NCBI GenBank assembly: GCA_041913045.1
Contig: JAYSGB010000010.1
Span: 1-64,000 of the forward strand
Reading direction: 5' to 3'
Origin: CAMLOF01 sp041913045
GTDB taxonomy: Bacteria > Pseudomonadota > Gammaproteobacteria > Burkholderiales > Burkholderiaceae_C
Length of the DNA: 64,000 bases
In this document: piece after piece, positions 26,301 to 35,424 of the stretch
How positions within the stretch are numbered: position 1 is the stretch's first letter
How the letters are laid out: each line of letters opens with the position of its first letter
The notes under the pieces: model-generated
Told to the model about the DNA's origin: nothing
Database searches by the model: none
Seen by the model: only the letters and a program-made list of their open reading frames with translations
Made by a program: the position numbers and the translations under genes

Positions 26301-26622
26301 GTCCTTGGCGTATTTCCGTGCGTTGCCGCTGGATACTGTCAAGATCGACCGGGGGTTCGTGCGCAACATGCTGGACCACGACGACGACCACAACATCGTG
26401 CACAGCGTGACGTACCTGGCCCAGGCCTTTGGCCGTTCTGTGGTGGCGGAAGGCGTGGAAAGCATGGCCCATGCCCGTGCCTTGTTGTCCATGGGCTGCT
26501 ACCTTGCGCAGGGTTATGCGCTCGCACGCCCCATGCCAGCGGATCAGTTGCCTGGCTGGCTGGAGCAGTGGGGGCGCACACGCCCGTGGGACGTGCTGGT
26601 CAAGGAGTTGATCCGCTCCTGA
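23377..26622 (+). CDS. Membrane GGDEF-EAL protein with PhnD-like sensor and PAS domains
   Basis: This is 1081 aa, with GAGGAGAG before the ATG at 23377. A membrane helix or signal sequence (about residues 17-42) leads to a PhnD/phosphonate-binding-like periplasmic domain (about 50-330: LTLGILAFRPKPVIDERF, FVLTNPSHYISLREYG). A transmembrane helix (about 341-363) and two PAS domains (about 385-625) follow. GGDEF (residues 715-719) has its inhibitory RGED site at 706. The EAL domain starts near Glu843 and keeps VNLESRHL, DDFGTGYSSL, KIDR and VAEGVES. Both c-di-GMP making and breaking are possible. Confidence 0.9.
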   Translation: MEGVVRNTPIPRGMHRRAFFLWFALRGVLSAWLLGMGVAWADVQTGAVTGDPRKELTLGILAFRPKPVIDERFAELGRYLSEHINGHSVRAIAMTDAELEAGIADGSLDFVLTNPSHYISLREYGRLSGALASMVLRDGNTPVHSIGGVIVRRPERADIRTLEDLRGKRVSITGKQYLGTYMAPAAELARAGVDLGSIVFEEATQPVDRVISAVLEGQVDAGFVRTGVLEELEREGKLEPGALEVVNQQTHLGFPYKVSTRLYPEWPFLAAAHVPPAVSHRVAGALLDLPRSHPAAASAGLYGFTIPADYSSVEQAMREVRMPPFERAPEPSWAELWLRYKPWIITLGLAGVVVVCLMGVLAINTRRLMVAKSHLQAERTTLQATTARLNFLMASSPVMTYTLEVDGPRTRITWGSANVQWLLGYSLEQAMERGWWRANVHPDDLKKAKENVQNLHLHGRIDQVYRFADAFGRYHWIHDEIRLLPEREGVAEALGVWRDITEQQAREEKLRLAASVFENSYDAVVVTDHRHCVREINPAFTRITGLGAEDVEGLSLYNLFVWEDAGLGFEALREAVDADGHWQGELPVRDREGRQRVCLVSISAVAAPSGGSPHHVAVLSDISHLKAHQAELDRMANYDALTGLPNRRLLADRLNQAVARARRSGHRLAVCYLDLDDFKPINDRFGHAVGDRFLVEVTSRLQLSLRGEDTLARLGGDEFVLLLNDLEDNTEWQNILQRVMQQVQQPVMLGEHALTASVSVGVTLYPSDDVDADTLLRHADQAMYRAKQSGRNRFQLFDMAQDREVQTQREQTTRLAQALERGEFVLYYQPQVNLQTGEVVGLEALLRWQHPEAGLLAPEAFLAQMAGAELEIQVGEWVIETALRQLGTWLKQGIGLTPETRVSVNLESRHLLHPGFSNWLEGVLEQHPGGMTEQLELEVLESAAIADLTLAARVMSDCRAAGVRFALDDFGTGYSSLAYFRALPLDTVKIDRGFVRNMLDHDDDHNIVHSVTYLAQAFGRSVVAEGVESMAHARALLSMGCYLAQGYALARPMPADQLPGWLEQWGRTRPWDVLVKELIRS

Positions 26623-26646
26623 CGACCCTGCTGACCAGCGGCAGGT

Positions 26647-28305
26647 TTACAGGTTGAAGCCCCCCAGGCTCTCGATACGTTCCACATGGGCCAGGAGCGA
26701 GCGTTTGGCCACCGGCCACAAACGGGGGGGTACGTCGTCGTAGGCGAGTTTCACCCAGTCATCGTGGCTGCCCTGGGGCAGGGCGCGCATCGCCGCAGCC
26801 ACTTTCGCCTCCCGCTTGAGGCGGTGTGCCTTGAGCTGGGCAATGGCCTCGGGCGCGTGGCCCAGCACGTAGCCATGGGCGGGCAGGATGAATTCGATGC
26901 CGTGTTCTTCGCACGCCTGGTTTAGCAGGTCCAGCGAACGCAGGTACGCGTCCATGTTGCCGTCGGGCGGGTCGATCACCGTGGTGCTGCCGTTGAGGAT
27001 GTGGTCGCCGCTGAAGAGTAGGCCGTCTTCTTCCAGCACCAGGCACACGTGGTTGGCCGCGTGGCCGGGGGTGTGCAGCGCGCGCAAGGTGTGCGTTACC
27101 GTGCCGTCGGTGCTTTGCAGCACCAGCCGTTCGCCGTGGGCCAGTTCACGCTCGGGCGCGAAGTGGCTGTTGGCCCGCGCCGTGGCGGCGCTGGCCAGGC
27201 CCAGTATGGGGGGCTTCGGTCTGCCTTGCTGCGCGCAAAGCGCCTGCAGCGTAGCGGCACCGGGGGAGTGGTCTGGGTGGGAATGTGTGCAGACGATGGC
27301 GCGGATGTCGCCCCCGGCGGCGCGCCATAGGCGTTCCAGGTGTGCCGTGTCCTGCGGGCCGGGGTCGATGGCGATGTGGCCGGTGACCGGGTCGCCCACG
27401 AGGTAGCTGTTGGTGCCCGGGCCGGTCATCACGCCCGGGTTGGGCGCGGTGAGGCGCTGCACGTTTTTCAACAGGCTCACCGGGTGGTCGCTCTGCCAGT
27501 CCAGGGGGTGCAGCAATTGGCCGTCGGGGCACACCAGGGCCAGTTCGCCAAACGGCGCCTCGTGTTCCATGTAGCGAGCTTCCTTGCCCTCCAGCCAGCC
27601 AGCGCGGGGGCAACTCGTCCACAGCGGTTCCTCGCTGGCGGCGCAGGCGGCCAGGACAGATGCCACGTCGGCATGCCCGCTCAGCCGCTCCAGCGTGCGC
27701 ACGGTGGGAAACACCATGAAGAAGCCGCCAGCCGCGTGGCGCGCCAGGGCGTCCCCCGGGCGAACCCAGACCGGTTCGAACTGTTCGTTGCCGTCTGCTT
27801 CGGGTGTCTGCCCTTCGGGCATGCGCGCCACCAGGAAGGGCACGTCGAACCGCCGGGACAGGTCGCGGTCGGTGACCCAGCGAGCGAGCACGAACATCTG
27901 GTCGGCCGCCAGGCGCAGGCCGTGTTCTGCGCATTGCGGGAGCAGAGGTGCTTGGCATGAAAGCGCGGCAATGTCCTCCTCGCTGGCCCAGCGTCCATCG
28001 GCGTGGCGGGCCAGCAGTACGCCCAGTTCCTCGAAGCTCTCCCGGATGGCCGCGATGGCTTGGGTCAGCGCCTCTTCGTTCTGTGCGGGGCGCCTGTCCG
28101 CCAGGCCGTGAGCCTTGGCGTCCTGCGGGTCAATGACGCCGCCGGGAAAGACGTAGGCCCCCGGCGCGAAGCTGGCCGTCATCGAGCGGCGCGTCATCAG
28201 CACCTCCAGGCCGTCATGCGTGTCGCGCAAGAGCAGGACGGTGGCAGCCGCGCGCGTGGGGGCGGCTGCCCGTTGCGAGTGAATGAGTTGTGAGAGGCGG
28301 ACCAT
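26647..28305 (-). CDS. NUDIX hydrolase fused to a metallo-beta-lactamase domain
   Basis: About 552 aa from the ATG at 28305 (MVRLSQLIHSQRAA); another ATG three codons upstream (28314) is possible. The N-terminal half is a NUDIX domain (GAYVFPGGVID, then RESFEELGVLL). The C-terminal half is an MBL fold with THSHPDHSPGA, LHTPGHAANHVC, FSGDHILNG and a C-terminal winged-helix tail. The latter resembles human LACTB2-type MBL proteins. The fusion suggests processing of a nucleotide or CoA derivative; substrate unknown. Confidence 0.85.
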   Translation of the reverse strand: MVRLSQLIHSQRAAAPTRAAATVLLLRDTHDGLEVLMTRRSMTASFAPGAYVFPGGVIDPQDAKAHGLADRRPAQNEEALTQAIAAIRESFEELGVLLARHADGRWASEEDIAALSCQAPLLPQCAEHGLRLAADQMFVLARWVTDRDLSRRFDVPFLVARMPEGQTPEADGNEQFEPVWVRPGDALARHAAGGFFMVFPTVRTLERLSGHADVASVLAACAASEEPLWTSCPRAGWLEGKEARYMEHEAPFGELALVCPDGQLLHPLDWQSDHPVSLLKNVQRLTAPNPGVMTGPGTNSYLVGDPVTGHIAIDPGPQDTAHLERLWRAAGGDIRAIVCTHSHPDHSPGAATLQALCAQQGRPKPPILGLASAATARANSHFAPERELAHGERLVLQSTDGTVTHTLRALHTPGHAANHVCLVLEEDGLLFSGDHILNGSTTVIDPPDGNMDAYLRSLDLLNQACEEHGIEFILPAHGYVLGHAPEAIAQLKAHRLKREAKVAAAMRALPQGSHDDWVKLAYDDVPPRLWPVAKRSLLAHVERIESLGGFNL

Positions 28306-28468
28306 GCCCGCCATTGTGCAGTGTCCGGCCTGGGAGTGCAGCCGCGCCCCAGCGGGCTGGCAAAGGGCGTAAATGTGTGTAAACACCCGCGGCATGGGTG
28401 TACGCATCGGCGTTTGAGGCGCAAAATGATGAGAGCGGCAATAAGCCGCAAGTAACAAGGAGAGAGCC
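28306..28468. promoter_or_regulatory. Divergent promoter region between the NUDIX-MBL gene and the OmpA-like lipoprotein gene
   Basis: This 163-bp gap serves two divergent genes. The only structure I see is GTGT-GTAA-ACAC (28375-28386), a small inverted repeat, near its middle. CAAGGAGAG at 28456-28464 is the ribosome site of the rightward gene. No firm -10/-35 pair was found. Confidence 0.35.
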
Positions 28469-29137
28469 GTGAATATGACCGGTCAACGCTTGAAAGGGAC
28501 CCTGGCTGCGGTGGCTGCGGCTGTGGTGTTGGCGGGCTGCGCCAACATGTCCGAGGAGCAGAAGAGTGGCACCGCCAAAGGGGCCGCCATCGGCGCGATT
28601 GCTGGCGCGGTGCTGGGTGCCGCTGCTGACGGCAGCAAGGGTGCGGTGACGGGCGCTGCGATCGGCGCGGGCGTGGGTGCCGTGGGCGGGCACGTCTGGT
28701 CGACCCGCATGGAAGAGCAAAAGCGCCAGATGGAGGCGAGCACCCGCGGCACGGGTGTTGAAGTCACCCAGACAGCCGACAACCAGCTCAAGCTCAACAT
28801 CCCGAGCGACATTTCCTTTGACGTGGGCCGTGCCGACATCAAACCGAATTTCCGCCCCATTCTGGACACCTTCGCGCAGGGGCTGGTGCGCAACCCGGCA
28901 GCGCGTGTGAGCATCATCGGCCACACCGACAGCACGGGCAGCGATGCCATCAACAACCCCCTGTCGGTGAACCGGGCGGCCAGTGTGCGCGACTACCTGA
29001 CGGCTCGTGGCGTGCCGGCGGCGGCCATCGCCATTGACGGCCGCGGCTCGCGCGAACCCGTGGCCAGCAACGACACCGCGGATGGCCGTGCGCGCAACCG
29101 CCGGGTCGAGATCTTCATGGCCGAGCCTGCGCGTTGA
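28469..29137 (+). CDS. OmpA-family lipoprotein with glycine-zipper segment
   Basis: This is 222 aa from a GTG at 28469 (an ATG two codons later also fits the AAGGAGAG). The signal peptide ends in the lipobox LAGC, so the mature N-terminal Cys is near residue 24. A Gly/Ala-rich zipper (AAIGAIAGAVLGAA and AAIGAGVGAVGG) follows. The C-terminal OmpA-like peptidoglycan-binding domain has IIGHTDSTGS and NRAASVRDYLTARGV, then GRARNRRVEIF. It probably anchors outer membrane to cell wall, as YiaD does. Confidence 0.92.
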   Translation: MNMTGQRLKGTLAAVAAAVVLAGCANMSEEQKSGTAKGAAIGAIAGAVLGAAADGSKGAVTGAAIGAGVGAVGGHVWSTRMEEQKRQMEASTRGTGVEVTQTADNQLKLNIPSDISFDVGRADIKPNFRPILDTFAQGLVRNPAARVSIIGHTDSTGSDAINNPLSVNRAASVRDYLTARGVPAAAIAIDGRGSREPVASNDTADGRARNRRVEIFMAEPAR

Positions 29138-29161
29138 GGTGCGTGGCACGATAATGCGCTG

Positions 29162-30046
29162 ATGCGCATTCCATTCACCAAGATGCAGGGCGCGGGTAAC
29201 GACTTTGTCGTGCTCGACGAAACGCGTGGCCGCTTCGGCCTGAGCGCTGCCCAATACCGTTTCCTGGCCGACCGGCACTTTGGCGTCGGTGCAGACCAGA
29301 TCCTGACCGTGCGGCCCGCGCCGCATGCGGGGGTCGATTTCGAATATGTCATCCACAACGCCGACGGCGGCGAGGTGGAGAACTGCGGCAACGGTGCCCG
29401 CTGTTTTGTGCGTTACGTGCACGAACACGGGCTGACGCGCGAACCCGTGGTGCGCGTGCAGGTGCACGGCGGCCAGATGGCGCTGCGCCTGAACGATGAC
29501 GGCCGTGTGACCGTGGACATGGGCGCGCCCGTGTTCGATTTGCCCCAGGTGCCTTTCGATGCCACGGAGCTGGCGTCGCTGCCCAGAGGTGGCTGGCAGG
29601 TCTGGCCCTTGCCGCTGGTCTTGCCAGGCGGTGCGGCATCGGCCGAGGTCGCCGTGCTGTCCATGGGCAACCCGCATGCCGTCTGCCTGGTCAATGACGT
29701 GGAGACCGCCCCCGTGCTGGAATGGGGGCCGCTGATCGAGCGTCACACAGCCTTCCCCCGGCGTGTCAATGCCGGTTTCATGCAGGTGCTGAGCCGCACC
29801 GAGGTGAAGCTGCGCGTGTACGAACGCGGTGCAGGCGAAACCCTGGCTTGCGGCACCGGTGCCTGTGCCGCCGTGGTCGCGGGCATACGCCTGGGCCTGC
29901 TGGACGAGTGCGTGGATGTGCACGCCCGCGGTGGGCGGCTCACCATCGCCTGGGCTGGGCAGGCCGATCTGTCGGCTCCGGTCATGATGACCGGCCCGGC
30001 CGTCACCGTGTTCGAAGGCGCCATCGATGTGCCTGACCTGACCTGA
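29162..30046 (+). CDS. dapF: Diaminopimelate epimerase
   Basis: This 294-aa enzyme converts LL- to meso-DAP for lysine and peptidoglycan synthesis. The two catalytic Cys lie in NADGGEVENCGNGARC (first) and ETLACGTGACAAV (second). It begins MRIPFTKMQGAGNDFVVLDE, typical of DapF. It leads the conserved trio dapF-DUF484-xerC, and its product feeds MurE in the dcw cluster downstream. Confidence 0.97.
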   Translation: MRIPFTKMQGAGNDFVVLDETRGRFGLSAAQYRFLADRHFGVGADQILTVRPAPHAGVDFEYVIHNADGGEVENCGNGARCFVRYVHEHGLTREPVVRVQVHGGQMALRLNDDGRVTVDMGAPVFDLPQVPFDATELASLPRGGWQVWPLPLVLPGGAASAEVAVLSMGNPHAVCLVNDVETAPVLEWGPLIERHTAFPRRVNAGFMQVLSRTEVKLRVYERGAGETLACGTGACAAVVAGIRLGLLDECVDVHARGGRLTIAWAGQADLSAPVMMTGPAVTVFEGAIDVPDLT

Positions 30047-30084
30047 TTTTTCCCAACACCCCATCTGTAGCCGGAGTGCCTTCC

Positions 30085-30780
30085 TTGGACACCAACGCCT
30101 TGCCACCGATCACCGAAGACGACATCGCCCAGTTCCTGGTCAACACCCCCGACTTTTTTGAGCGCCACGCTGAGCTGCTGGCCGCTGTGCAGCTGACCAG
30201 TCCGCACGGTCAGCGAGCCGTGAGCCTGCAGGAGCGTCAGGCCGAGATGCTGCGCGAAAAAATCCGCCACCTGGAGCTCAAGGCCGCCGAGATGATCCGC
30301 CACGGGCAGGAGAACGTGAACATCGCCGACAAGCTGCAATGCTGGACGCGCCAACTGCTGCTCACGCGCGACGCTGCGGATTTGCCCAACGTCATCGTGC
30401 AAGAGCTTCAGGCGCAGTTCCAGGTGCCCCAGGCCGCGATCAAGCTGTGGGATGTGGCGCCGGACTATGCCAGCCAGCCTTGGGCCCAGGGTGCCAGTGC
30501 CGACGCACAGGCATTTGCCGTGTCGCTCACGTTGCCTTATTGCGGCAACAACCCTGGATTGGAGGCTGTTCAGTGGCTGGATGCCCCATCTTCTGCCGCT
30601 TCCATAGCCCTGTTGCCGCTGCGCGCCAGCGAGGGCACGCGCGCCTTCGGCCTGCTGGTGCTGGCGTCGGGCGATTCGCAGCGCTTCCACGCCTCCATGG
30701 GGACGGACTTTTTGGAGCGTATTGCCGAACAGGCGTCGGCAGCGCTCACCCGCCTGCTCCCCGAGGGCGGCGACGCCTGA
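30085..30780 (+). CDS. DUF484 family protein
   Basis: About 231 aa. The TTG at 30085 (reading MDTNALPPITEDDIAQFL) has CGGAG 8 bases upstream; the GTG at 30076 overlaps that ribosome site and is less likely. A short N-terminal segment, VAQFLVNTPDFFERHAELL type, precedes a helix with VSLQERQAEMLREKI and a GAF-like domain ending at the C-terminus. Its role is unknown. Between dapF and xerC, as in enterobacteria, it ends 12 bp before xerC. Confidence 0.88.
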   Translation: MDTNALPPITEDDIAQFLVNTPDFFERHAELLAAVQLTSPHGQRAVSLQERQAEMLREKIRHLELKAAEMIRHGQENVNIADKLQCWTRQLLLTRDAADLPNVIVQELQAQFQVPQAAIKLWDVAPDYASQPWAQGASADAQAFAVSLTLPYCGNNPGLEAVQWLDAPSSAASIALLPLRASEGTRAFGLLVLASGDSQRFHASMGTDFLERIAEQASAALTRLLPEGGDA

Positions 30781-30792
30781 CAAAGGTTCCGC

Positions 30793-31803
30793 ATGGCGGC
30801 GCAGTTGTCTGCCGAAGACCAGGCCTGGCTGGACCGCTACCTAGAGCACGTGCGCGTAGAAAAGCGCCTGGCTGCTCGCACGCAAGACCTCTACGCCGAA
30901 CATTTGCAAGGGTTAGCCCAGCGTTGCGCTCAAGAGAACCTGGCGTTGGCCGCCGTGCGCGATGCCAACGTGCGCCGCTGGGTGGCCCAGTTGCGCGCCA
31001 GCGGGCGCGAACCGCGCGGCATTGCGCTGGTGCTATCTAGCTGGCGGGGCTTCTACACCTGGTTGGGGCGGCAGGGTTTGATCAGCGTTCACCCGGTGCA
31101 GGGCGTGCGCGCGCCCAAGGCTGGGCGGCCACTGCCCAAGGCGCTTGGCGTGGAAGACGCCCTGCGGCTGGCCGCTCACGAACCAGAGCAGGACGACCCG
31201 GTGCAGGCCGCGCGTGACCGTTGCGCGACCGAACTGCTCTATGGCAGCGGTTTGCGCCTGGGCGAATTGCTGGGCCTGGACGTTGCGGCCAGCCCGCAAG
31301 CCCGTGGGTGGATAGACGCCGAAGCGGGCGAGGCGCACGTGCTTGGCAAAGGCGGCAAGTGGCGCACGGTTCCTGTGGGCCAGCACGCATTGAAGGCCTT
31401 GGCCGATTGGCTGGTGCAGCGGCCCTTGTGGGCCAAGGATGAACGTGCCTTGTTCGTGGGGCAGCGCGGGGCCCGCCTCACGCCACAGGCCTTGCGCCAG
31501 CGCCTGCGGCAACGTGCCGTGCAGGCGGGCTTGATGGCCCCAGTGCACCCACACATGCTCCGGCACAGCTTTGCAAGCCACCTGTTGCAGTCCAGCGGCG
31601 ATTTGCGCGCCGTGCAGGAACTGCTTGGGCACGCCAACATCGGCACCACCCAGGTGTACACGCGGCTGGACTTCCAGCACTTGGCGAAGGTGTACGAGGC
31701 GGCGCACCCCAGGGCGGGCCAGCGCGGTTCTTCAGAAACTCGTTCCACAGAAGACCCCCAGGCAGCAGGGGACAGGGTTAGCCCTCTAACATCAAAGAAG
31801 TGA
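30793..31803 (+). CDS. xerC: Site-specific tyrosine recombinase XerC
   Basis: This 336-aa recombinase resolves chromosome dimers at dif together with XerD. The catalytic set is visible: Arg in GSGLRLGELLGLD, Lys in GKGGKWRTVP, HMLRHSFASHLL (His and Arg), GHANIGTTQ (His) and the Tyr nucleophile in VYTRLDF. The last 35 or so residues (PRAGQRGSSETRSTEDPQ onward) form a variable, probably disordered tail longer than in E. coli. Confidence 0.95.
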   Translation: MAAQLSAEDQAWLDRYLEHVRVEKRLAARTQDLYAEHLQGLAQRCAQENLALAAVRDANVRRWVAQLRASGREPRGIALVLSSWRGFYTWLGRQGLISVHPVQGVRAPKAGRPLPKALGVEDALRLAAHEPEQDDPVQAARDRCATELLYGSGLRLGELLGLDVAASPQARGWIDAEAGEAHVLGKGGKWRTVPVGQHALKALADWLVQRPLWAKDERALFVGQRGARLTPQALRQRLRQRAVQAGLMAPVHPHMLRHSFASHLLQSSGDLRAVQELLGHANIGTTQVYTRLDFQHLAKVYEAAHPRAGQRGSSETRSTEDPQAAGDRVSPLTSKK

Positions 31804-31868
31804 TTCTTCACAATATTGGAGAATTCTGATTTGCCCATGCTGGGTGCCTTATACGCAGGAGATGCGCG

Positions 31869-32297
31869 ATGTTGAAATGGATGACGGCCATCAAGGCCTT
31901 GTTGCTGGGGCTGGTGTTCAGTGTGTCTGCGTACGCGGCTGACAACGTGAAGGTGGTCTACCACATGAGCGAGGGCATACCCCAGGCGTCTCGCGCCATC
32001 CAGAACATCCGGAACCATCTGGCGGCGGACCCCACGGCCAAAATCGTGGTGGTCACACATGGCCTGGGCATCGACTTTCTGCTGGAAGGAGCAACCAACC
32101 AGATGGAGCAGCCCTTTGCTGGCTCCGTTAGTGATCTGGCCGCCAAGGGCGTGGAGTTCCGCGTCTGCAACAACACCCTGGTCTCGCGCAAGATTTCCCC
32201 CGACAAGCTGTTGATGGAGACCAAGATCGTGCCGTCCGGCGTGGCCGAGGTCGCACGCTTGCAAGCCAAGGAAGGTTACGTCTACCTGCGTCCGTGA
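31869..32297 (+). CDS. Exported DsrE-like protein
   Basis: This 142-aa protein has a signal peptide ending SAYAAD. The mature part has the DsrE/DsrF-like alpha/beta core: NVKVVYHMSEGIPQASRAIQNIRNHL, AKIVVVTHGLGIDFLLEG, and a single Cys in FRVCNNTL. This position matches the sulfur-binding Cys of DsrE proteins. A periplasmic role in sulfur or redox chemistry is possible but unproven. GCAGGAGATG provides the ribosome site. Confidence 0.75.
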   Translation: MLKWMTAIKALLLGLVFSVSAYAADNVKVVYHMSEGIPQASRAIQNIRNHLAADPTAKIVVVTHGLGIDFLLEGATNQMEQPFAGSVSDLAAKGVEFRVCNNTLVSRKISPDKLLMETKIVPSGVAEVARLQAKEGYVYLRP

Positions 32298-32322
32298 GTG
32301 TTCGGGGCCACAATAGCGCCCC

Positions 32323-33507
<1,185 letters not shown>

Positions 33508-33585
33508 TCCCTGGTCTTGACAGCCGCACTACACTGATTGCAAGGGCCCCATAGCGGGCCGGTTCCTCATCATTTCTGATCCATC

Positions 33586-34689
33586 ATGGCACTTATTCCA
33601 GCCACCATCCTCACTGGCTTTCTGGGTTCCGGCAAGACCACGCTGCTCAAGCGCGTGCTGTCTGAAGCGCACGGCCAGAAGATCGCCGTCATCGAAAATG
33701 AGTTCGGCGAAGAAAACATCGACAACGACATCCTGGTGGCCGATACCGAGGAGCAGATCATCCAGATGAGCAACGGCTGTGTGTGCTGCACCATCCGCGA
33801 AGATCTGCGCAGCACGCTGCAACTGCTGGCGGCCAAGAAGCGCAAGGGCCTGCTTGACTTTGAACGTGTTGTGATCGAGACCACCGGCCTGGCAGACCCC
33901 GGCCCCGTGGCGCAGACCTTCTTCATGGACGACGAGGTGGCCGAAAGCTACCTGCTGGACTCGATCGTGACGCTGGTGGACGCCAAGCACGCCCAGCAGC
34001 AGCTGGATGACCGCCAGGAGGCGCGCCGCCAAGTGGGTTTCGCCGACCAGATTTTCATCAGCAAGGCCGACCTGGTGGACGACGAGGCGCTGGACGATCT
34101 GATCCACCGCATCAAGCACATGAACCCGCGCGCGCCCATCGAGAAGGCGCATTTCGGCGAAGTGGCCATCAGCAAGGTGCTGGACCTGCGTGGTTTCAAC
34201 CTCAACGCCAAGCTCGACATCGACCCCGACTTCCTCAAGGTGGAAGATGACCACGATCACAGCCATTGCGACCACGATCATGGTCACTGTGAGCATGAAG
34301 GCCATGACCACGGTCACGAGCACCATCACCATGAGCATGGCGAGCACTGCGACCACCCGTCGCACAAGCACGGCCATCACCACCACCATGACGATGACGT
34401 GAAGAGCTTTGTGTACCGTGCAGAGCGCCCGTTCGACCCGGTGAAGCTGGAGGATTTCCTCGGTGCCATCGTGCAGGTGTACGGCCCCAAGCTGCTGCGC
34501 TACAAAGGTGTGTTGAGCATGAAGGGCACCGACCGCAAGGTGATCTTCCAGGGCGTGCACCAGCTCATGGGCAGCGACCTAGGGCCGCTGTGGGGACCCG
34601 ACGAAAAGCGCCTGAGCAAGATGGTGTTCATAGGTATCGACCTGCCCAAGGACATCCTTATTCAGGGGCTGGAACAGTCCCTGGCTTGA
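33586..34689 (+). CDS. COG0523 (CobW/ZNG) GTPase with His-rich metal loop
   Basis: This 367-aa GTPase has Walker A GFLGSGKTTLL (about residues 8-18), the invariant metal motif CVCC (Cys65, Cys67, Cys68) and VVIETTGLADPGP. Between residues about 221 and 270 is a very long His/Asp/Glu loop (DHDHSHCDHDHGHCEHEGHD and more). CobW-C follows. The family inserts metal, often zinc, into client proteins. The neighbour, a DksA paralogue lacking most zinc ligands, supports a zinc-related role. No clear Zur box is evident. Confidence 0.9.
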   Translation: MALIPATILTGFLGSGKTTLLKRVLSEAHGQKIAVIENEFGEENIDNDILVADTEEQIIQMSNGCVCCTIREDLRSTLQLLAAKKRKGLLDFERVVIETTGLADPGPVAQTFFMDDEVAESYLLDSIVTLVDAKHAQQQLDDRQEARRQVGFADQIFISKADLVDDEALDDLIHRIKHMNPRAPIEKAHFGEVAISKVLDLRGFNLNAKLDIDPDFLKVEDDHDHSHCDHDHGHCEHEGHDHGHEHHHHEHGEHCDHPSHKHGHHHHHDDDVKSFVYRAERPFDPVKLEDFLGAIVQVYGPKLLRYKGVLSMKGTDRKVIFQGVHQLMGSDLGPLWGPDEKRLSKMVFIGIDLPKDILIQGLEQSLA

Positions 34690-34884
34690 CCGTTTTGGGT
34701 TGTAAGCGCCAAATCCGGCACAAATGGGTACAATCGGCGCCGCCGAAAAGCCCGGCCGGAACATAAGCGGGTATAACTACAACAGGCGAAATGCTGAGCT
34801 GCCACTCCCGAGGCGGCGCGCCACGAGGCCAGCGTTCCTCACCCGCCCTGAGCGGTCACTTTTTCACCCAAGATCGAGCGAGCC
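34690..34884 (+). promoter_or_regulatory. Promoter region of the dksA-STAS-hslVU block
   Basis: This 195-bp gap contains TACAAT at 34729-34734 and TATAAC at 34772-34777, either of which could be a -10; TTGTAA at 34700-34705 is 23 bp from the first, too far for a classic promoter. Nothing else is clear. No coding frame of note was seen. Confidence 0.35.
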
Positions 34885-35367
34885 ATGACGACCACTGTCC
34901 AATCTCCAGCCCGCAAGGACCCCAAGCTGGCCAACAACTGGAAGAACAAACCGCTGGAGGCCCTGACCGACGAGGACTTGCTGGCCATGCCCGACAGCGA
35001 GTACATGAACGATGTGCAGCTGGCCTACTTCCGCCGCAAGCTCGTGCAGCTCAAACAGGACATCCTGGTGAACGCTGGCGAGACCACCGAGCACCTGCGC
35101 GAAGACACTGTGGTGGTGCCCGATCCTGCGGACCGCGCCACCATCGAGGAAGAACACGCCCTGGAACTGCGCACGCGTGACCGCGAGCGCAAGCTGCTCA
35201 AGAAGATCGAACAGGCCATCGCACGCATTGACGCTGGTGATTACGGCTATTGCGACGAAACCGGCGAGCCCATCGGTGTGGGCCGCTTGCTGGCCCGTCC
35301 TACGGCCAGCCTGTCCATCGAAGCTCAGCAGCGCCGCGAACTCAAACAGAAACTCTTTGGGGATTGA
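34885..35367 (+). CDS. dksA: DksA-family RNA polymerase-binding protein lacking three zinc cysteines
   Basis: This is 160 aa. The long coiled coil runs from about residue 45 to 110, with the tip region TVVVPDPADRATIEEEHALELRTRDRERK (residues broken across 75-105). The C-terminal finger keeps Cys123 but has Thr126, Ser144 and Ala147 where classic DksA has Cys. Thus it cannot bind zinc as the E. coli protein does. This matches zinc-independent DksA paralogues such as P. aeruginosa DksA2. It acts with ppGpp on rRNA and biosynthetic promoters. Confidence 0.9.
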   Translation: MTTTVQSPARKDPKLANNWKNKPLEALTDEDLLAMPDSEYMNDVQLAYFRRKLVQLKQDILVNAGETTEHLREDTVVVPDPADRATIEEEHALELRTRDRERKLLKKIEQAIARIDAGDYGYCDETGEPIGVGRLLARPTASLSIEAQQRRELKQKLFGD

Positions 35368-35424
35368 TATCCCAACACCGCCGCGATAACGATCAACAAC
35401 CATGCGTGAGCGGATGAAATAACC

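Noticed and set aside
28306..30106. Long minus-strand frame opposite the OmpA-like and dapF genes
   Set aside because: It covers two clear genes and has no recognisable domain or start.
31801..31830. AT-rich CAATATTG considered as a Zur or other operator
   Set aside because: Flanking arms do not match each other beyond the central 8 bp, so it is not a convincing operator.
34221..34400. CAC/CAT-rich stretch considered as a tandem repeat array
   Set aside because: It is the coding sequence of the His-rich loop of the GTPase; no fixed repeat unit length was found.
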